DNA from: Austwickia chelonae
GTDB lineage: Bacteria > Actinomycetota > Actinomycetes > Actinomycetales > Dermatophilaceae
Reading direction: 5' to 3'
DNA length: 64,000 nucleotides
Assembly (NCBI RefSeq): GCF_003391095.1
Contig: NZ_CP031447.1
Coordinates: 310,001-374,000 of the forward strand
The position numbers were made by a program, and so were the translations under genes. The notes below the pieces were generated by a model. That model was not told where the DNA came from. It worked only from the letters and a program-made list of their open reading frames with translations, and searched no databases. Within the stretch, counting starts at the first letter, position 1. Every line of letters starts with the position of its first letter. Positions 51,937 through 60,659 of the stretch are shown here, one piece after another.

Positions 51937-53428
51937 GGGTGGACTCGACCTCCTTGACGGCCAGGGACATGACCGCGTCCTGCGTCGCCTCGTCAGCGGG
52001 CAGTTCGCCGACCAGACGGCCACGGGCCATGACGAGGACGCGGTCGCTCATGCTGATGACTTCGGGGAGCTCGCTCGAGGCGAGCAGGACAGCGCCACCG
52101 TTTGCGGTGACCTGGTTGATCAGTTCGTAGATCTCGACCTTGGCTCCGACGTCGACGCCTCGGGTCGGTTCGTCCAGGAGAAGCACCCGGGATCCGGCCA
52201 TCAGCCACCGGCCGAAGACGACTTTCTGCTGGTTGCCTCCGGAGAGACTGACGACGGGTTGGCTCATCCCGGCGCGGCGCAGACGTAAGGAGTCGGCGAT
52301 GCCATGGGCTCGTTGGGCCTGCCCGGACAGATCGGCGAGGGGGCCGCGTGCGCTGGAACGCAATGTGGCATATCCCAGGTTGTCGGTGATGGACGCGTTC
52401 AGGACGAGCCCGGAGGTCTTGCGGTCTTCGGGGACCAGGCCGACCCCGGCGCGGACAGCCGCGGCGACGTCATGGCGGGGCAGTGGCTGCCCTGCGACGG
52501 TGACGCTGCCGGAGTCGTATCGGTCGGCCCCGGCGATGGCGCGCAGGACCTCGGTACGCCCGGCGCCCATGAGTCCGGCGATGCCGACCACTTCACCGGC
52601 GCGCACGGTCAACGAGATGTCCTCGAAGAGGCCGACGCTGCTGAGTTCGGTGACCTCGAGCAGCGGGTCGCCGGGGGTAGCGGGGCGGCGGGGGTAGAGG
52701 GCGTCGATCTTGCGGCCGACCATGAGCCGGACCAGCTCGGCCTCGTCGGTGCTTCCGTCGACGGTGTCGACATAGGTGCCATCGCGGAGGACGGTGATCC
52801 GGTCGCCGATCTCGGCGATCTCGTCGAGATGGTGGCTGATGAAGACCATCGCCACTCCGGCCTGACGCAGCTCACGCACGATGTCGAACAGGATGTCGGT
52901 CTCTTTGCGGGTGAGCGCCGCGGTGGGCTCGTCCAGGACGAGGATGCGGGCGTTCTGGCTGAGTGCACGGGCGATCTCGACGAGCTGCTGCCGGGCGATG
53001 CCCAGGGTTCCGGCGGGGCGGTCCACGTCGATGTCCAGGCCGACCCGGTCGAGGGCGGCTCGGGCCAGACGGCGCATTTCCTTGCGGTCGATGAAGCCGC
53101 GGCTGCGCGGGGTACGTCCCAGGGTGATGTTCTCCGCGACGGAGAGCGTGGGCACCAGGTTGAGTTCCTGGTGGATGGTGGCGATGCCGAACTGTTCGGA
53201 GGTCGCCGTGTCGGGAATGCGCACGGTTTTTCCGTCGAGGAAGATTTCGCCCTCGCTGGGTTCGTGGACGCCGGCGATCATCTTGATCAGCGTCGACTTT
53301 CCGGCGCCGTTCTCGCCCAGGAGGACGTGGACCTCTCCAGCGCGGAGTTTCAGGTTCACGCCTTGGACTGCGCGGACGTGGCCGAAGGTCTTGCCGACGC
53401 CGCGTAACTCGAGTACGCAGTCGTTCAC
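51926..53428 (-). CDS. rbsA: Ribose ABC transporter ATPase, two-domain
   Basis: A 500-residue protein with two ABC domains. The first has a full Walker A GENGAGKST, signature-like LGIARQQLVEIARAL and DEPTAALT; the second has GLMGAGRTEV in place of a canonical Walker A, and LSGGNQQKVVFGRWL with DEPTRGVD. This asymmetry is normal for RbsA/MglA proteins. The GTG start overlaps the lacI stop (GTGA). Confidence 0.94.
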   Translation of the reverse strand: MNDCVLELRGVGKTFGHVRAVQGVNLKLRAGEVHVLLGENGAGKSTLIKMIAGVHEPSEGEIFLDGKTVRIPDTATSEQFGIATIHQELNLVPTLSVAENITLGRTPRSRGFIDRKEMRRLARAALDRVGLDIDVDRPAGTLGIARQQLVEIARALSQNARILVLDEPTAALTRKETDILFDIVRELRQAGVAMVFISHHLDEIAEIGDRITVLRDGTYVDTVDGSTDEAELVRLMVGRKIDALYPRRPATPGDPLLEVTELSSVGLFEDISLTVRAGEVVGIAGLMGAGRTEVLRAIAGADRYDSGSVTVAGQPLPRHDVAAAVRAGVGLVPEDRKTSGLVLNASITDNLGYATLRSSARGPLADLSGQAQRAHGIADSLRLRRAGMSQPVVSLSGGNQQKVVFGRWLMAGSRVLLLDEPTRGVDVGAKVEIYELINQVTANGGAVLLASSELPEVISMSDRVLVMARGRLVGELPADEATQDAVMSLAVKEVESTRVY

Positions 53429-54447
53429 CGGTTGCCTCCTGCGGATTCTGCTTGGGCGATGTTCTTCTCCCCGCAGGAGGTCCGGGGGATGAGGTGCATG
53501 GGGACGACGACCGAGTCGACGGCATGACCGTCGGCTTGGGCCTGGAGGAGTTCGACGGCGACCTCGCCGAGTCGGCTGACGTCCTGGGCGATGACGGTGA
53601 TCGCCGGGTCGACCAGGGAGAACCAGGGGATGTCGTCGACGCAGGCCAAGGCCATGTCGTCGCCGATGCTGATGCCCTCTTGCCGGAGCACCATGATGGC
53701 ACCCAGGCCCATGAGGTTGTCGGCTGCGACGATGGCGTCGAGGTCTCCGCAGGAGAGGAGCTGTTCGGTGGCGGCCAGGCCGCTCTCGAGCTGGAAGTCG
53801 CCTTCGGCGATCCGGTTCGCGGGTAGTTCGATGCCGTGTTCGGCGAGTCGGCCGCGCAGGGCTTCGAGACGTTCTCGACCGGTGGAGGTGGTCTGAGGCC
53901 CGGCGACGACACCGATGCGGCGCCGCCCCAGGGCGACGACGTGGTCGACCAGTGCGGTCATCCCGCCGTGGTTGTCGCTGGTGACCGTGGGGACGCCGGG
54001 GATGCCGGGGTCGCGGTCGACCAGGACGGTGGGGACGGCTGCTGCGGTGCGGACGAGAGTTTCGCTGGCCGGCCCTTGGGGGACGGCGATGATGCCGTCG
54101 ACGTGGTGTCCGGTGAGGACGTTGAGATAGCGGTCCTGTTGGCTGGTCTGCTCGTCGGCGCTGCCCATCATGACGGCGAGCCCGCGTTGGGCGGCGGCCT
54201 TGTCGACGTGGTAGGCGAGGTCGGTGAAGAAGGGGTTGCGGATATCGGGGACGAGGAGGCCGACTGCGCGGGTGCGTTGGGTGCGTAGACCGCGGGCGAG
54301 ATTGTTGACCTGGTAGTCGAGTTTCCGTGCTGCTTCGATGACGCGTTCACGGGTGTCGGTCGATACAGGGCCGGAGTGGGTGAGGGCTCGGGACGCGGTG
54401 GCCGAGGAAACACCGGCTTCGCGGGCGACATCGCGGAGTGTGGCCAT
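53425..54447 (-). CDS. rbsR: LacI-family repressor of the ribose operon
   Basis: A 340-residue LacI/GalR regulator. The HTH is MATLRDVAREAGVSSATASR with hinge helix KLDYQVNNLARGL, then a sugar-binding core (TRAVGLLVPDIRNPFFTDLA). AAGGAGG is eight bases before the ATG at 54447. Being first in the operon and downstream of two LacI-type operators, it should repress itself and rbsACBKD, with ribose as likely inducer. Confidence 0.93.
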   Translation of the reverse strand: MATLRDVAREAGVSSATASRALTHSGPVSTDTRERVIEAARKLDYQVNNLARGLRTQRTRAVGLLVPDIRNPFFTDLAYHVDKAAAQRGLAVMMGSADEQTSQQDRYLNVLTGHHVDGIIAVPQGPASETLVRTAAAVPTVLVDRDPGIPGVPTVTSDNHGGMTALVDHVVALGRRRIGVVAGPQTTSTGRERLEALRGRLAEHGIELPANRIAEGDFQLESGLAATEQLLSCGDLDAIVAADNLMGLGAIMVLRQEGISIGDDMALACVDDIPWFSLVDPAITVIAQDVSRLGEVAVELLQAQADGHAVDSVVVPMHLIPRTSCGEKNIAQAESAGGNR

Positions 54448-54540
54448 GTGCTGCACCTCCTTGTGCATGGGGCTCCGGGCTGGACGCGGTGGGCTGCCTT
54501 TTCCCGCACGTCAGGGGCATGCTGCGGAGGGCAGTCGAGG

Positions 54541-54600
54541 TGGAATCGTTTCCACTGAAATCGATTCCACATCTTGCCGGGCGGCGACAGCCACCGTCAA
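54541..54600 (-). promoter_or_regulatory. rbs promoter with tandem LacI-type operators
   Basis: On the minus strand TTGACG (54595-54600) and CAAGAT (54571-54576) fit a -35/-10 pair at 18 bases. Directly downstream are two 14-bp LacI-type palindromes with central CG: 54541-54554 (TGGAATCGTTTCCA) and 54556-54569 (TGAAATCGATTCCA), 15 bases centre to centre. Both would cover the transcription start, a classical block. Confidence 0.8.
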
Positions 54601-54674
54601 GGGACCTTTGGTGCGGTGTAGGTCACACACCTGGGCGTCCGACTGGATCCTCCCCGGTAGTTTGCCTGAAGTCT

Positions 54675-56084
54675 TTACTGACCGTTGGCACTACGGCTAA
54701 TTCGGCGAGCGATGCGCAAAGCTATCTCACGATCTTGAGCGAAAATGTACGACAGCCCTTTCGTGATGTCGGCCCCTTGCGACGGCCGGGCCACCAGCAC
54801 CTGCCCCTCTCCGGGGAAGAGGGTGACGAAGACCCAGTCCTGCGCCAGGGAGTCGTCCGGATCTGTCCGCCCCCAGATCATGCCCTCCGCGGGTGCTGCC
54901 GTCAGATCCGGTGACACCGTCGTGACCGCAGCGCCCGAACGCAGCATGGCTTCGATCGCCGCCAGCGCGCGCGTCGGTATCCCCTCGATGGTCGGCATCG
55001 ACAGGTAGGCATCGGCGTAGTCGCCGACGGCACACACCCGATGATGCAACTCCAGAGCCAGGTCCAGGGCTTCTCCCACTGTCACCGTTCGCGGGGTGTA
55101 CAGCTTCGCAGCTACTTCGTAGGCACTCAGTTCTTCGTCGGCCCGCCGTAACTCCGGACGATCCGCCAGCTGATCCAGGCCGGACATACTCTCCCGCTCG
55201 TAGAACGGACCGCTGAGCCAGTTCGCACCGCAGGTGATCGCCGCCCATTCGTCCACGGCCGTCGACACCCCGGAAACCAGTACTTGCGGGCGCCCGGCCG
55301 CTGCCCGGAGCCGCAGCAGCTGAGGCATCCGATCGCGATATTCCAGTGGGGTGGCGCTGTCGTAGACCAAGACGTCCGGAGCCAGCTCGCGAACGATCTC
55401 CTCCTCGGAAAGGGACTCTGTCAGAGCCAACTCGGGTACTGCTCCTACTTGGTCGGCCGGTACGACGAGGTCACGCCGCGACTCGGCTCCAGCGTCATGG
55501 CCTTCGGGGAAGGTCTCCCCGCCCCCGGCTTCGTCGGTCATTCCGTCCTCGACCAGGGCGGACAGCCCTGACAGAGACACCCTGATCTGTCGGTCGCGCA
55601 GTCGTTGCACCGCCGCATGGGCTGTCGTCAGGTCGAAATCGGGGTAGCCGATGTCGAAGCGTACGAAGGAACCTGTCGGCATCACGTCCAGGATGTCGTC
55701 GTAGAAGCCCTCTGTGGTCGGACGTAGCGGCAGATTGAACGTCAACGCCGGGATCTCGTGACCGGTGGTGCTGGCCTGGCTGATGACCTGAGCCAGGTGG
55801 CGCATCCGTGCCTCGAAAAGCGGCTCCAGCTCTGGGGAAGTCAGGATCTCGGCCCGGAACAACCTCGTCTCCTGAGCTGAGCAGGCTGCCGGGTGGCCGA
55901 TCAGCCAAGCGACCACGTCGCGGCTCATCGCACGCACGATGGGGCGTAGATCACTCGCTGTCGGGTTCTTCCGGAACTCCTCGATCAGTTCCTCGGGAGA
56001 GCGCGAGGGAAGGGTGTAGGCGGCTGGCCCGGCATGTTTGACCGGAGGGTGCCGTACACGTTCGAGCCAGCGGAGTCGGGCCAT
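54675..56084 (-). CDS. Degenerate EAL-like protein with C-terminal sensory-type domain
   Basis: A 469-residue cytosolic protein. Residues 110-300 look like an EAL-type barrel (TFNLPLRPTTEGFYDDILDV, FVRFDIGYPDFDL, VLVYDSATPLEY, VSGVSTAVDEWAAITCGANW) but lack a recognisable E-A-L and its metal acids, so c-di-GMP cleavage is unlikely. The C-terminal 140 residues (HHRVCAVGDYADAYLSMP, then VTLFPGEGQVLVARP) resemble a DICT sensory domain. It starts 120 bases after citXG. It may sense a nucleotide or metabolite. The domain calls are tentative. Confidence 0.55.
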   Translation of the reverse strand: MARLRWLERVRHPPVKHAGPAAYTLPSRSPEELIEEFRKNPTASDLRPIVRAMSRDVVAWLIGHPAACSAQETRLFRAEILTSPELEPLFEARMRHLAQVISQASTTGHEIPALTFNLPLRPTTEGFYDDILDVMPTGSFVRFDIGYPDFDLTTAHAAVQRLRDRQIRVSLSGLSALVEDGMTDEAGGGETFPEGHDAGAESRRDLVVPADQVGAVPELALTESLSEEEIVRELAPDVLVYDSATPLEYRDRMPQLLRLRAAAGRPQVLVSGVSTAVDEWAAITCGANWLSGPFYERESMSGLDQLADRPELRRADEELSAYEVAAKLYTPRTVTVGEALDLALELHHRVCAVGDYADAYLSMPTIEGIPTRALAAIEAMLRSGAAVTTVSPDLTAAPAEGMIWGRTDPDDSLAQDWVFVTLFPGEGQVLVARPSQGADITKGLSYIFAQDREIALRIARRISRSANGQ

Positions 56085-56204
56085 CGTCCCTCCCCTTCGG
56101 GTCTTTCCTCTCCTCTTCGACTGTAAGGCGTGAACTGTCTTGATGCGCAGGGAAATATATGAATTTCACGGTACGGATCGACCACATCCGGGGAGTCCGG
56201 AAGA

Positions 56205-57725
56205 TCACGAGGCCGCTCCGCAGGTACCGTCGGCAGTCGTCTTGTCCAGGTGAGCCAAGAAAAGCGTCACCCCCAGCAGATCCGCCACCCCGCCCGGCGA
56301 GAGACCCTCCGCGATCAACTCGTCGTCGAAAGTACGCATCGCGGCCTCGTGGCCAGGAGCCAGCGTGCCGCCGGATGCCAGCAGGCCCCTGGCCCGGTTC
56401 TGCACCAGCTCCACTGCGGCAGGGCCACCCCGCGCCACCAGATTGGTGTCCTCGTTGTGCGCCATCAACTCCAGCAGGGCTTGCCCGGCTGCCGCAGCCC
56501 GGTCGCCAGAGACCGCCCAGACCTGTTCGTACGCCGGTAGCGCATGCACACGCACCGTCACGAAACCACTCGCGGCCTCTCCCCGGGCCCCGGCCATTCC
56601 GTAGGCAGCCCGAGCCGTCAACCCATGTGTGGGGCAGGTCACGTCCGGGAGGTCGGCCAGGGTCGGGGCAGCTGTCGCCGACACCAGGGAACACACCGTA
56701 TCTACGTCGACCGGGTGACCGGCCGCCTTCAACCAGCCGACCGCGGCGCACAGCAACCCGAAGGCGAAGATCGCACCCCGGTGGGTGTTCACCCCGCCGG
56801 TGACCTCCGCCATCCGGGCTTCGGCGCTCAGCCCTGCTGTACGGAGCCGAGGCAGCGCGTCAGGCAGCTCGCCTCCGGCGCGGGCCTGGTCGGTGCCGAT
56901 CTGCTCGCACAGGGCCAGCCCCGGCACGGTCGCTGCCGCGCTGGCCTCGAACATCGGGACATCCATGTCGTGATGCGCACCGGTGTTACGCAGATCGACC
57001 AATCCTGGTTTCGGCGTGTGGTGCACCTCGGCCAGCAGACAGTCGTAGGCCAGCAGCGCCGCGGGAGAGACCTCGCCCAGCTCCCAACGGCCGACCAGCC
57101 GACGGGCAGCCGCCAATACCTGAGGCAGCGGATGTCGTGGTGATCGCGCGCATTCGGCTGATGGGCGCCCGCAGACCAGGCACTGTCGAGGAGGGACACC
57201 CCGGTCGGACCGGGAGAGCGGTATCGGGGCCGCCACATCGGGGGAGAGCACACCTGTTCGAGCGCCGACCGCCGGGGCGTCTGCGGAGGTGACCACGACG
57301 TCCAGATCCCACAGCCGTCCTACCGGATGGCTGTCCTCCAGCGCAGTGACAACAGCTTTGACCCGTGGGCCCGGGGCCTGAAGCGCCCACAGTGCCTCCG
57401 GCCCGGTCCGAGCCACCGGCGAGAGCACACGGTCGTGGACCGGCCACCCCTGATCAGCGCAGAGACGCTCCACGGCCCGGACGGCCTCGTCGAACACCGG
57501 CCCGACCCACGGCAGGGTCTTCACCGGCCCGGGAACCACCACCGACAACGAGAGCACACAGCCCGACGGCCGTTCTCCTGCAGGCAAGAGGACCTCCGCG
57601 GCCTGGTGCGCTCCGCGCAGGGAGCACACCACGGAGAGCAACCGGGACTGGTTGGCCGCCCGGGCGTCCCGGGCGGCCAACATCTCGGCCAGGTCGATCT
57701 CCTCGTACGGTCCGGCAGCCCTCAC
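56205..57725 (-). CDS. citXG: Fused CitX-CitG, citrate lyase prosthetic-group enzymes
   Basis: A 506-residue fusion. Residues 1-170 are CitX (phosphoribosyl-dephospho-CoA transferase; GRLWDLDV at 136-143 is the catalytic G-x-L-x-D-x-D-V motif). Residues 198-506 are CitG (makes triphosphoribosyl-dephospho-CoA; EVHHTPKPGLVDLRNTGAHH, then LMAHNEDTNLVARGG). Together they build and attach the prosthetic group to CitD Ser14. The linker has a Cys4 set (CLVCGRPSAECA). The GTG overlaps the citF stop. A 5-bp hairpin at 56187-56201 follows. Confidence 0.92.
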   Translation of the reverse strand: MRAAGPYEEIDLAEMLAARDARAANQSRLLSVVCSLRGAHQAAEVLLPAGERPSGCVLSLSVVVPGPVKTLPWVGPVFDEAVRAVERLCADQGWPVHDRVLSPVARTGPEALWALQAPGPRVKAVVTALEDSHPVGRLWDLDVVVTSADAPAVGARTGVLSPDVAAPIPLSRSDRGVPPRQCLVCGRPSAECARSPRHPLPQVLAAARRLVGRWELGEVSPAALLAYDCLLAEVHHTPKPGLVDLRNTGAHHDMDVPMFEASAAATVPGLALCEQIGTDQARAGGELPDALPRLRTAGLSAEARMAEVTGGVNTHRGAIFAFGLLCAAVGWLKAAGHPVDVDTVCSLVSATAAPTLADLPDVTCPTHGLTARAAYGMAGARGEAASGFVTVRVHALPAYEQVWAVSGDRAAAAGQALLELMAHNEDTNLVARGGPAAVELVQNRARGLLASGGTLAPGHEAAMRTFDDELIAEGLSPGGVADLLGVTLFLAHLDKTTADGTCGAAS

Positions 57726-59287
57726 CGGCGTGTCAAGGCGTGCACCTGCCGGACCACGTCGATCACCGAGCCGTCCCGGTAACGGATCAGCCCGACGACC
57801 TTCTCGTCGAACTCGATCGGCCGGGGTTCACCGGTGATCGACAGGGAACGTTCGTGCAGTTCCTCGATCGTGTACACCGGGAGTCTGGCTGCACGCAGCC
57901 GCTCGGCGACCTCGGGACGGGCCGGATTGACCGCGATGCCGTGGTCGGTCACCAGGACTCCTACATTCGCCCCGGGAGTGACGACGGTGGTGACTCGCCG
58001 GACGACCGTGGGGATCCGTGAACGGATCAGCGGGGCCACGATGATCGACAGGTGTGAACCGGCGGCGGTGTCGCTGTGTCCGCCGGAAGCGCCCATCATC
58101 AGTCCGTCCGAACCGGTGATCACGTTGACATTGAAGTCGAGGTCGATCTCCAGGGCGGAGAGGATGACGACGTCCATCTCATCGACCGAGGCGCCCTTGG
58201 AGGTCAAGGAGGCGTACTGGTTCGTGGAGATCTCGTGGTGCATCGGGTTCTCTCGCAGGGAACGCGCCGCCTCGGAGTCGAAGCTCTGTGTGTCCAGGAT
58301 CGCCCGGATCAGCCCCTTCTCGTGCAGGTCGACCATGGCACCGGTGATCCCGCCCAGGGCAAAACCTGCCGTGATCCCCTTGCGGCGCATCTTCGCCTCC
58401 AGGAAGCGGGCAGTGGCGGTGGCCGACCCACCGGACCCGGTCTGGATGGAGAAGCCGTCGTTGAAGAAGCCGCTGTGTTCGATGACATCGGCGCTCATCC
58501 GGCTGATCAGCAGCTCGCGAGGGTTGGAAGTGATCCGGGCTGCACCCACCGAGATCTTGCCCGGATCGCCGACCTCGTCGACCTGCACGACCAGATCGAC
58601 CTGGTCCTGATGGATCGATGCGGGCAGGTGCGGGTACTCGACGATCTCCTCGGTGAGGAGCACCACCTGGTCGGCGTACCGGGCGTCGACCATGGCATAG
58701 CCGAGGCTGCCGCAGGAGCTGTGCCCGGAGATGCCATTGGCATTGCCCATCGAGTCGCATTGGCTGACCCCGAGGAAGGCCACGTCGATGTGCAGCTCCC
58801 CGGACTGGATGAGATTGACCCGTCCGCCGTGGGAGTGGATATGGATCGGTTCGTCCAGCAGTCCGCCGGAGATCTCCCGGGCCAGCTGCCCCCGCATCCC
58901 GGAGGTGTAGATCCGGCTGATGACCCCGGCGCGGATGAATTCGACCAGTCCGGCATGACAGTTGTTCAACGAGCTGGAGGCCAGGGTCAGATGACGCAGT
59001 CCCAGTTCGGCGAGGGCGCGTACGACCTGGAGGATGGTCTTGTCGCCCTCTCGGAAATGGTGGTGGAAGGAGATTGTCATGCCGTTCTCCAGCCCGGTCC
59101 TACGGATGGCCTCCGGCAGCGACTCGACGAGTTTCCGGGTGCGTTTGGCCTTCGCGTCGGACAAGTGCGGGGCCAGGGCGTCGAAGGTGGTGAAGGGGCG
59201 AAGTCCCTGCAAGAAGGGGGTCTCCCGGCCGGTCACCCGGGCCAGATTGTCCGCATAGGAGTCGACGGTGTGGATGTTGTCGTTCAT
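57722..59287 (-). CDS. citF: Citrate lyase alpha subunit (citrate CoA-transferase)
   Basis: A 521-residue CoA-transferase subunit that exchanges acetyl for citryl on the CitD thiol. It has GRETPFLQGLRPFTTFDALA near the start, HSHGGRVNLIQSGELHIDVA, and the later GSDGLMMGASGGHSDTAAG, all typical of CitF. The ATG at 59287 is six bases past the citE stop. Length and completeness suggest a working enzyme. Confidence 0.95.
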   Translation of the reverse strand: MNDNIHTVDSYADNLARVTGRETPFLQGLRPFTTFDALAPHLSDAKAKRTRKLVESLPEAIRRTGLENGMTISFHHHFREGDKTILQVVRALAELGLRHLTLASSSLNNCHAGLVEFIRAGVISRIYTSGMRGQLAREISGGLLDEPIHIHSHGGRVNLIQSGELHIDVAFLGVSQCDSMGNANGISGHSSCGSLGYAMVDARYADQVVLLTEEIVEYPHLPASIHQDQVDLVVQVDEVGDPGKISVGAARITSNPRELLISRMSADVIEHSGFFNDGFSIQTGSGGSATATARFLEAKMRRKGITAGFALGGITGAMVDLHEKGLIRAILDTQSFDSEAARSLRENPMHHEISTNQYASLTSKGASVDEMDVVILSALEIDLDFNVNVITGSDGLMMGASGGHSDTAAGSHLSIIVAPLIRSRIPTVVRRVTTVVTPGANVGVLVTDHGIAVNPARPEVAERLRAARLPVYTIEELHERSLSITGEPRPIEFDEKVVGLIRYRDGSVIDVVRQVHALTRR

Positions 59288-59293
59288 GATCTC

Positions 59294-60262
59294 TCAGGCC
59301 CCTTCTTGCTGCCGTACACCTGACGCATCGGCGTACTGCACGGTTCTGCGCGCGGCTGCCACGATCGGGGCGTCGACCATTTTGCCGTTCAGGGAGACGA
59401 CGCCCAGCCCTTGAGCCTCGGCGCGGGCAGCGGCCTCGATGACGAGGCGGGCGTGGTCGAGCTCCCGTTGGGTGGGGGCGTACGCATTGTGCAGCAGGTC
59501 GATCTGCCGCGGGTTGATCAGGGATTTTCCGTCGAAACCGAGCCGTTTGATCAGCTCTACTTCGGCGAGGAAACCCTGTTCGTCGGACAGGTCCGACCAG
59601 ACGACGTCGTAGGCGCCGATACCGGCCACCCGGGCGGCGTGCAGCACTGCGCAACGGGCGTAGAACAGTTCGGTGCCGTCACCCCGGGTCGTCTGCATGT
59701 CGATGACGTAGTCGAAACCGGCCAGAGCGATGGAGTCCATCCGGGGGCTGGCGGTGGCGATGGAGACGGCATTGACCACACCGGAAGCCGATTCGATGGC
59801 CGCCATCAGTCTGGTCGACCCCACAGGGCGTCCGCAGTCGGCTTCGATGGCAGCGACCCGCTCCTCCAGTTCGACGATGTCCTGGGCGCATTCGGTCTTG
59901 GGCAGACGCACGATCTTTGCCCCGGCCCGGACGACGGCTTCCAGGTCGAGCAGCCCGTACGGGGTGTCCAAGGGGTTGATCCGGACCACGGTCTCCATCG
60001 CCCGGTAGACCGGATGGCTGAGCGAGTGGAAGACCATCAGCCGGGCGGAGTCCTTCTCCCGCAGCGCGACCCCGTCCTCCAGGTCGAACATGATCGCGTC
60101 GGGGGCGAAGACATAGGCTGTGGAGAGCATCGCGGCATTACTGCCAGGGATGAACAGCATGGACCGGTGGGGCTTGTCGGTGCGGATCGTGCGACGTCCT
60201 GAGTGGGGGGCCGTTCCTGCGGTGTAGGCGTGATGCTCACCGTGATGGCCCGAGGCGTTCAC
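59294..60262 (-). CDS. citE: Citrate lyase beta subunit (citryl-ACP lyase)
   Basis: A 322-residue enzyme of the HpcH/HpaI/CitE family that splits citryl-CitD into oxaloacetate and acetyl-CitD. [34 protein letters not shown] and [12 protein letters not shown] hold the Mg and CoA-binding residues; [13 protein letters not shown] is conserved near the end. The GTG at 60262 overlaps the citD stop; the longer frame to 60310 is unsupported. The first 30 residues (HHGEHHAYT) are an unusual His-rich extension. Confidence 0.95.
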   Translation of the reverse strand: MNASGHHGEHHAYTAGTAPHSGRRTIRTDKPHRSMLFIPGSNAAMLSTAYVFAPDAIMFDLEDGVALREKDSARLMVFHSLSHPVYRAMETVVRINPLDTPYGLLDLEAVVRAGAKIVRLPKTECAQDIVELEERVAAIEADCGRPVGSTRLMAAIESASGVVNAVSIATASPRMDSIALAGFDYVIDMQTTRGDGTELFYARCAVLHAARVAGIGAYDVVWSDLSDEQGFLAEVELIKRLGFDGKSLINPRQIDLLHNAYAPTQRELDHARLVIEAAARAEAQGLGVVSLNGKMVDAPIVAAARRTVQYADASGVRQQEGA

Positions 60263-60564
60263 AGCCGACTCCAATCGACGTTCTCCGGGGCGCCGGAGCC
60301 GCGCAGACACGCTGCCTGGACCCGGGCTCGGATGGTGCAGTCCAGGGCGCCCTTGTCCTCGACGACGATGCGTCCGGACTCCACCCCCAGACGGGTGAGC
60401 GTGTCATCCACCACTTCTCGGATCGCGTCACCGAACTGGGCCATCACATTGGAGATCACCAGTACTTCGAGGGTGGCCTCGGTGTCCTCTCCAACCGGGG
60501 CCACCCGGACGATCACGTCGCTGGACTCCAAGGTCCCGGCGACGGCCTCGCGGTCGATGCGCAT
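60259..60564 (-). CDS. citD: Citrate lyase acyl carrier protein (gamma subunit)
   Basis: A 101-residue carrier. [17 protein letters not shown] places Ser14 exactly where E. coli CitD carries the triphosphoribosyl-dephospho-CoA arm. [10 protein letters not shown] and [18 protein letters not shown] match the family. The ATG at 60564 follows GGAGAGG. It lies before citE with a GTGA overlap. Confidence 0.95.
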   Translation of the reverse strand: MRIDREAVAGTLESSDVIVRVAPVGEDTEATLEVLVISNVMAQFGDAIREVVDDTLTRLGVESGRIVVEDKGALDCTIRARVQAACLRGSGAPENVDWSRL

Positions 60565-60625
60565 CGTTCCTCTCCTGCCTGACTGCATGGGTGACGGTGT
60601 GTACTGGGACTGGTCGACATGATGT

Positions 60626-60647
60626 CCACGGGCGGAGCGCCCGGTGG
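60626..60647 (-). other. Hairpin between citC and citD
   Basis: CGGGCG-GAG-CGCCCG (60629-60643) plus CCA/TGG across one bulged G form a stable stem in the 95-base gap between citC and citD. It may process or stabilise the transcript, raising citD-F over citC. Confidence 0.45.
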
Positions 60648-60659
60648 TCTCCTGGTCGT

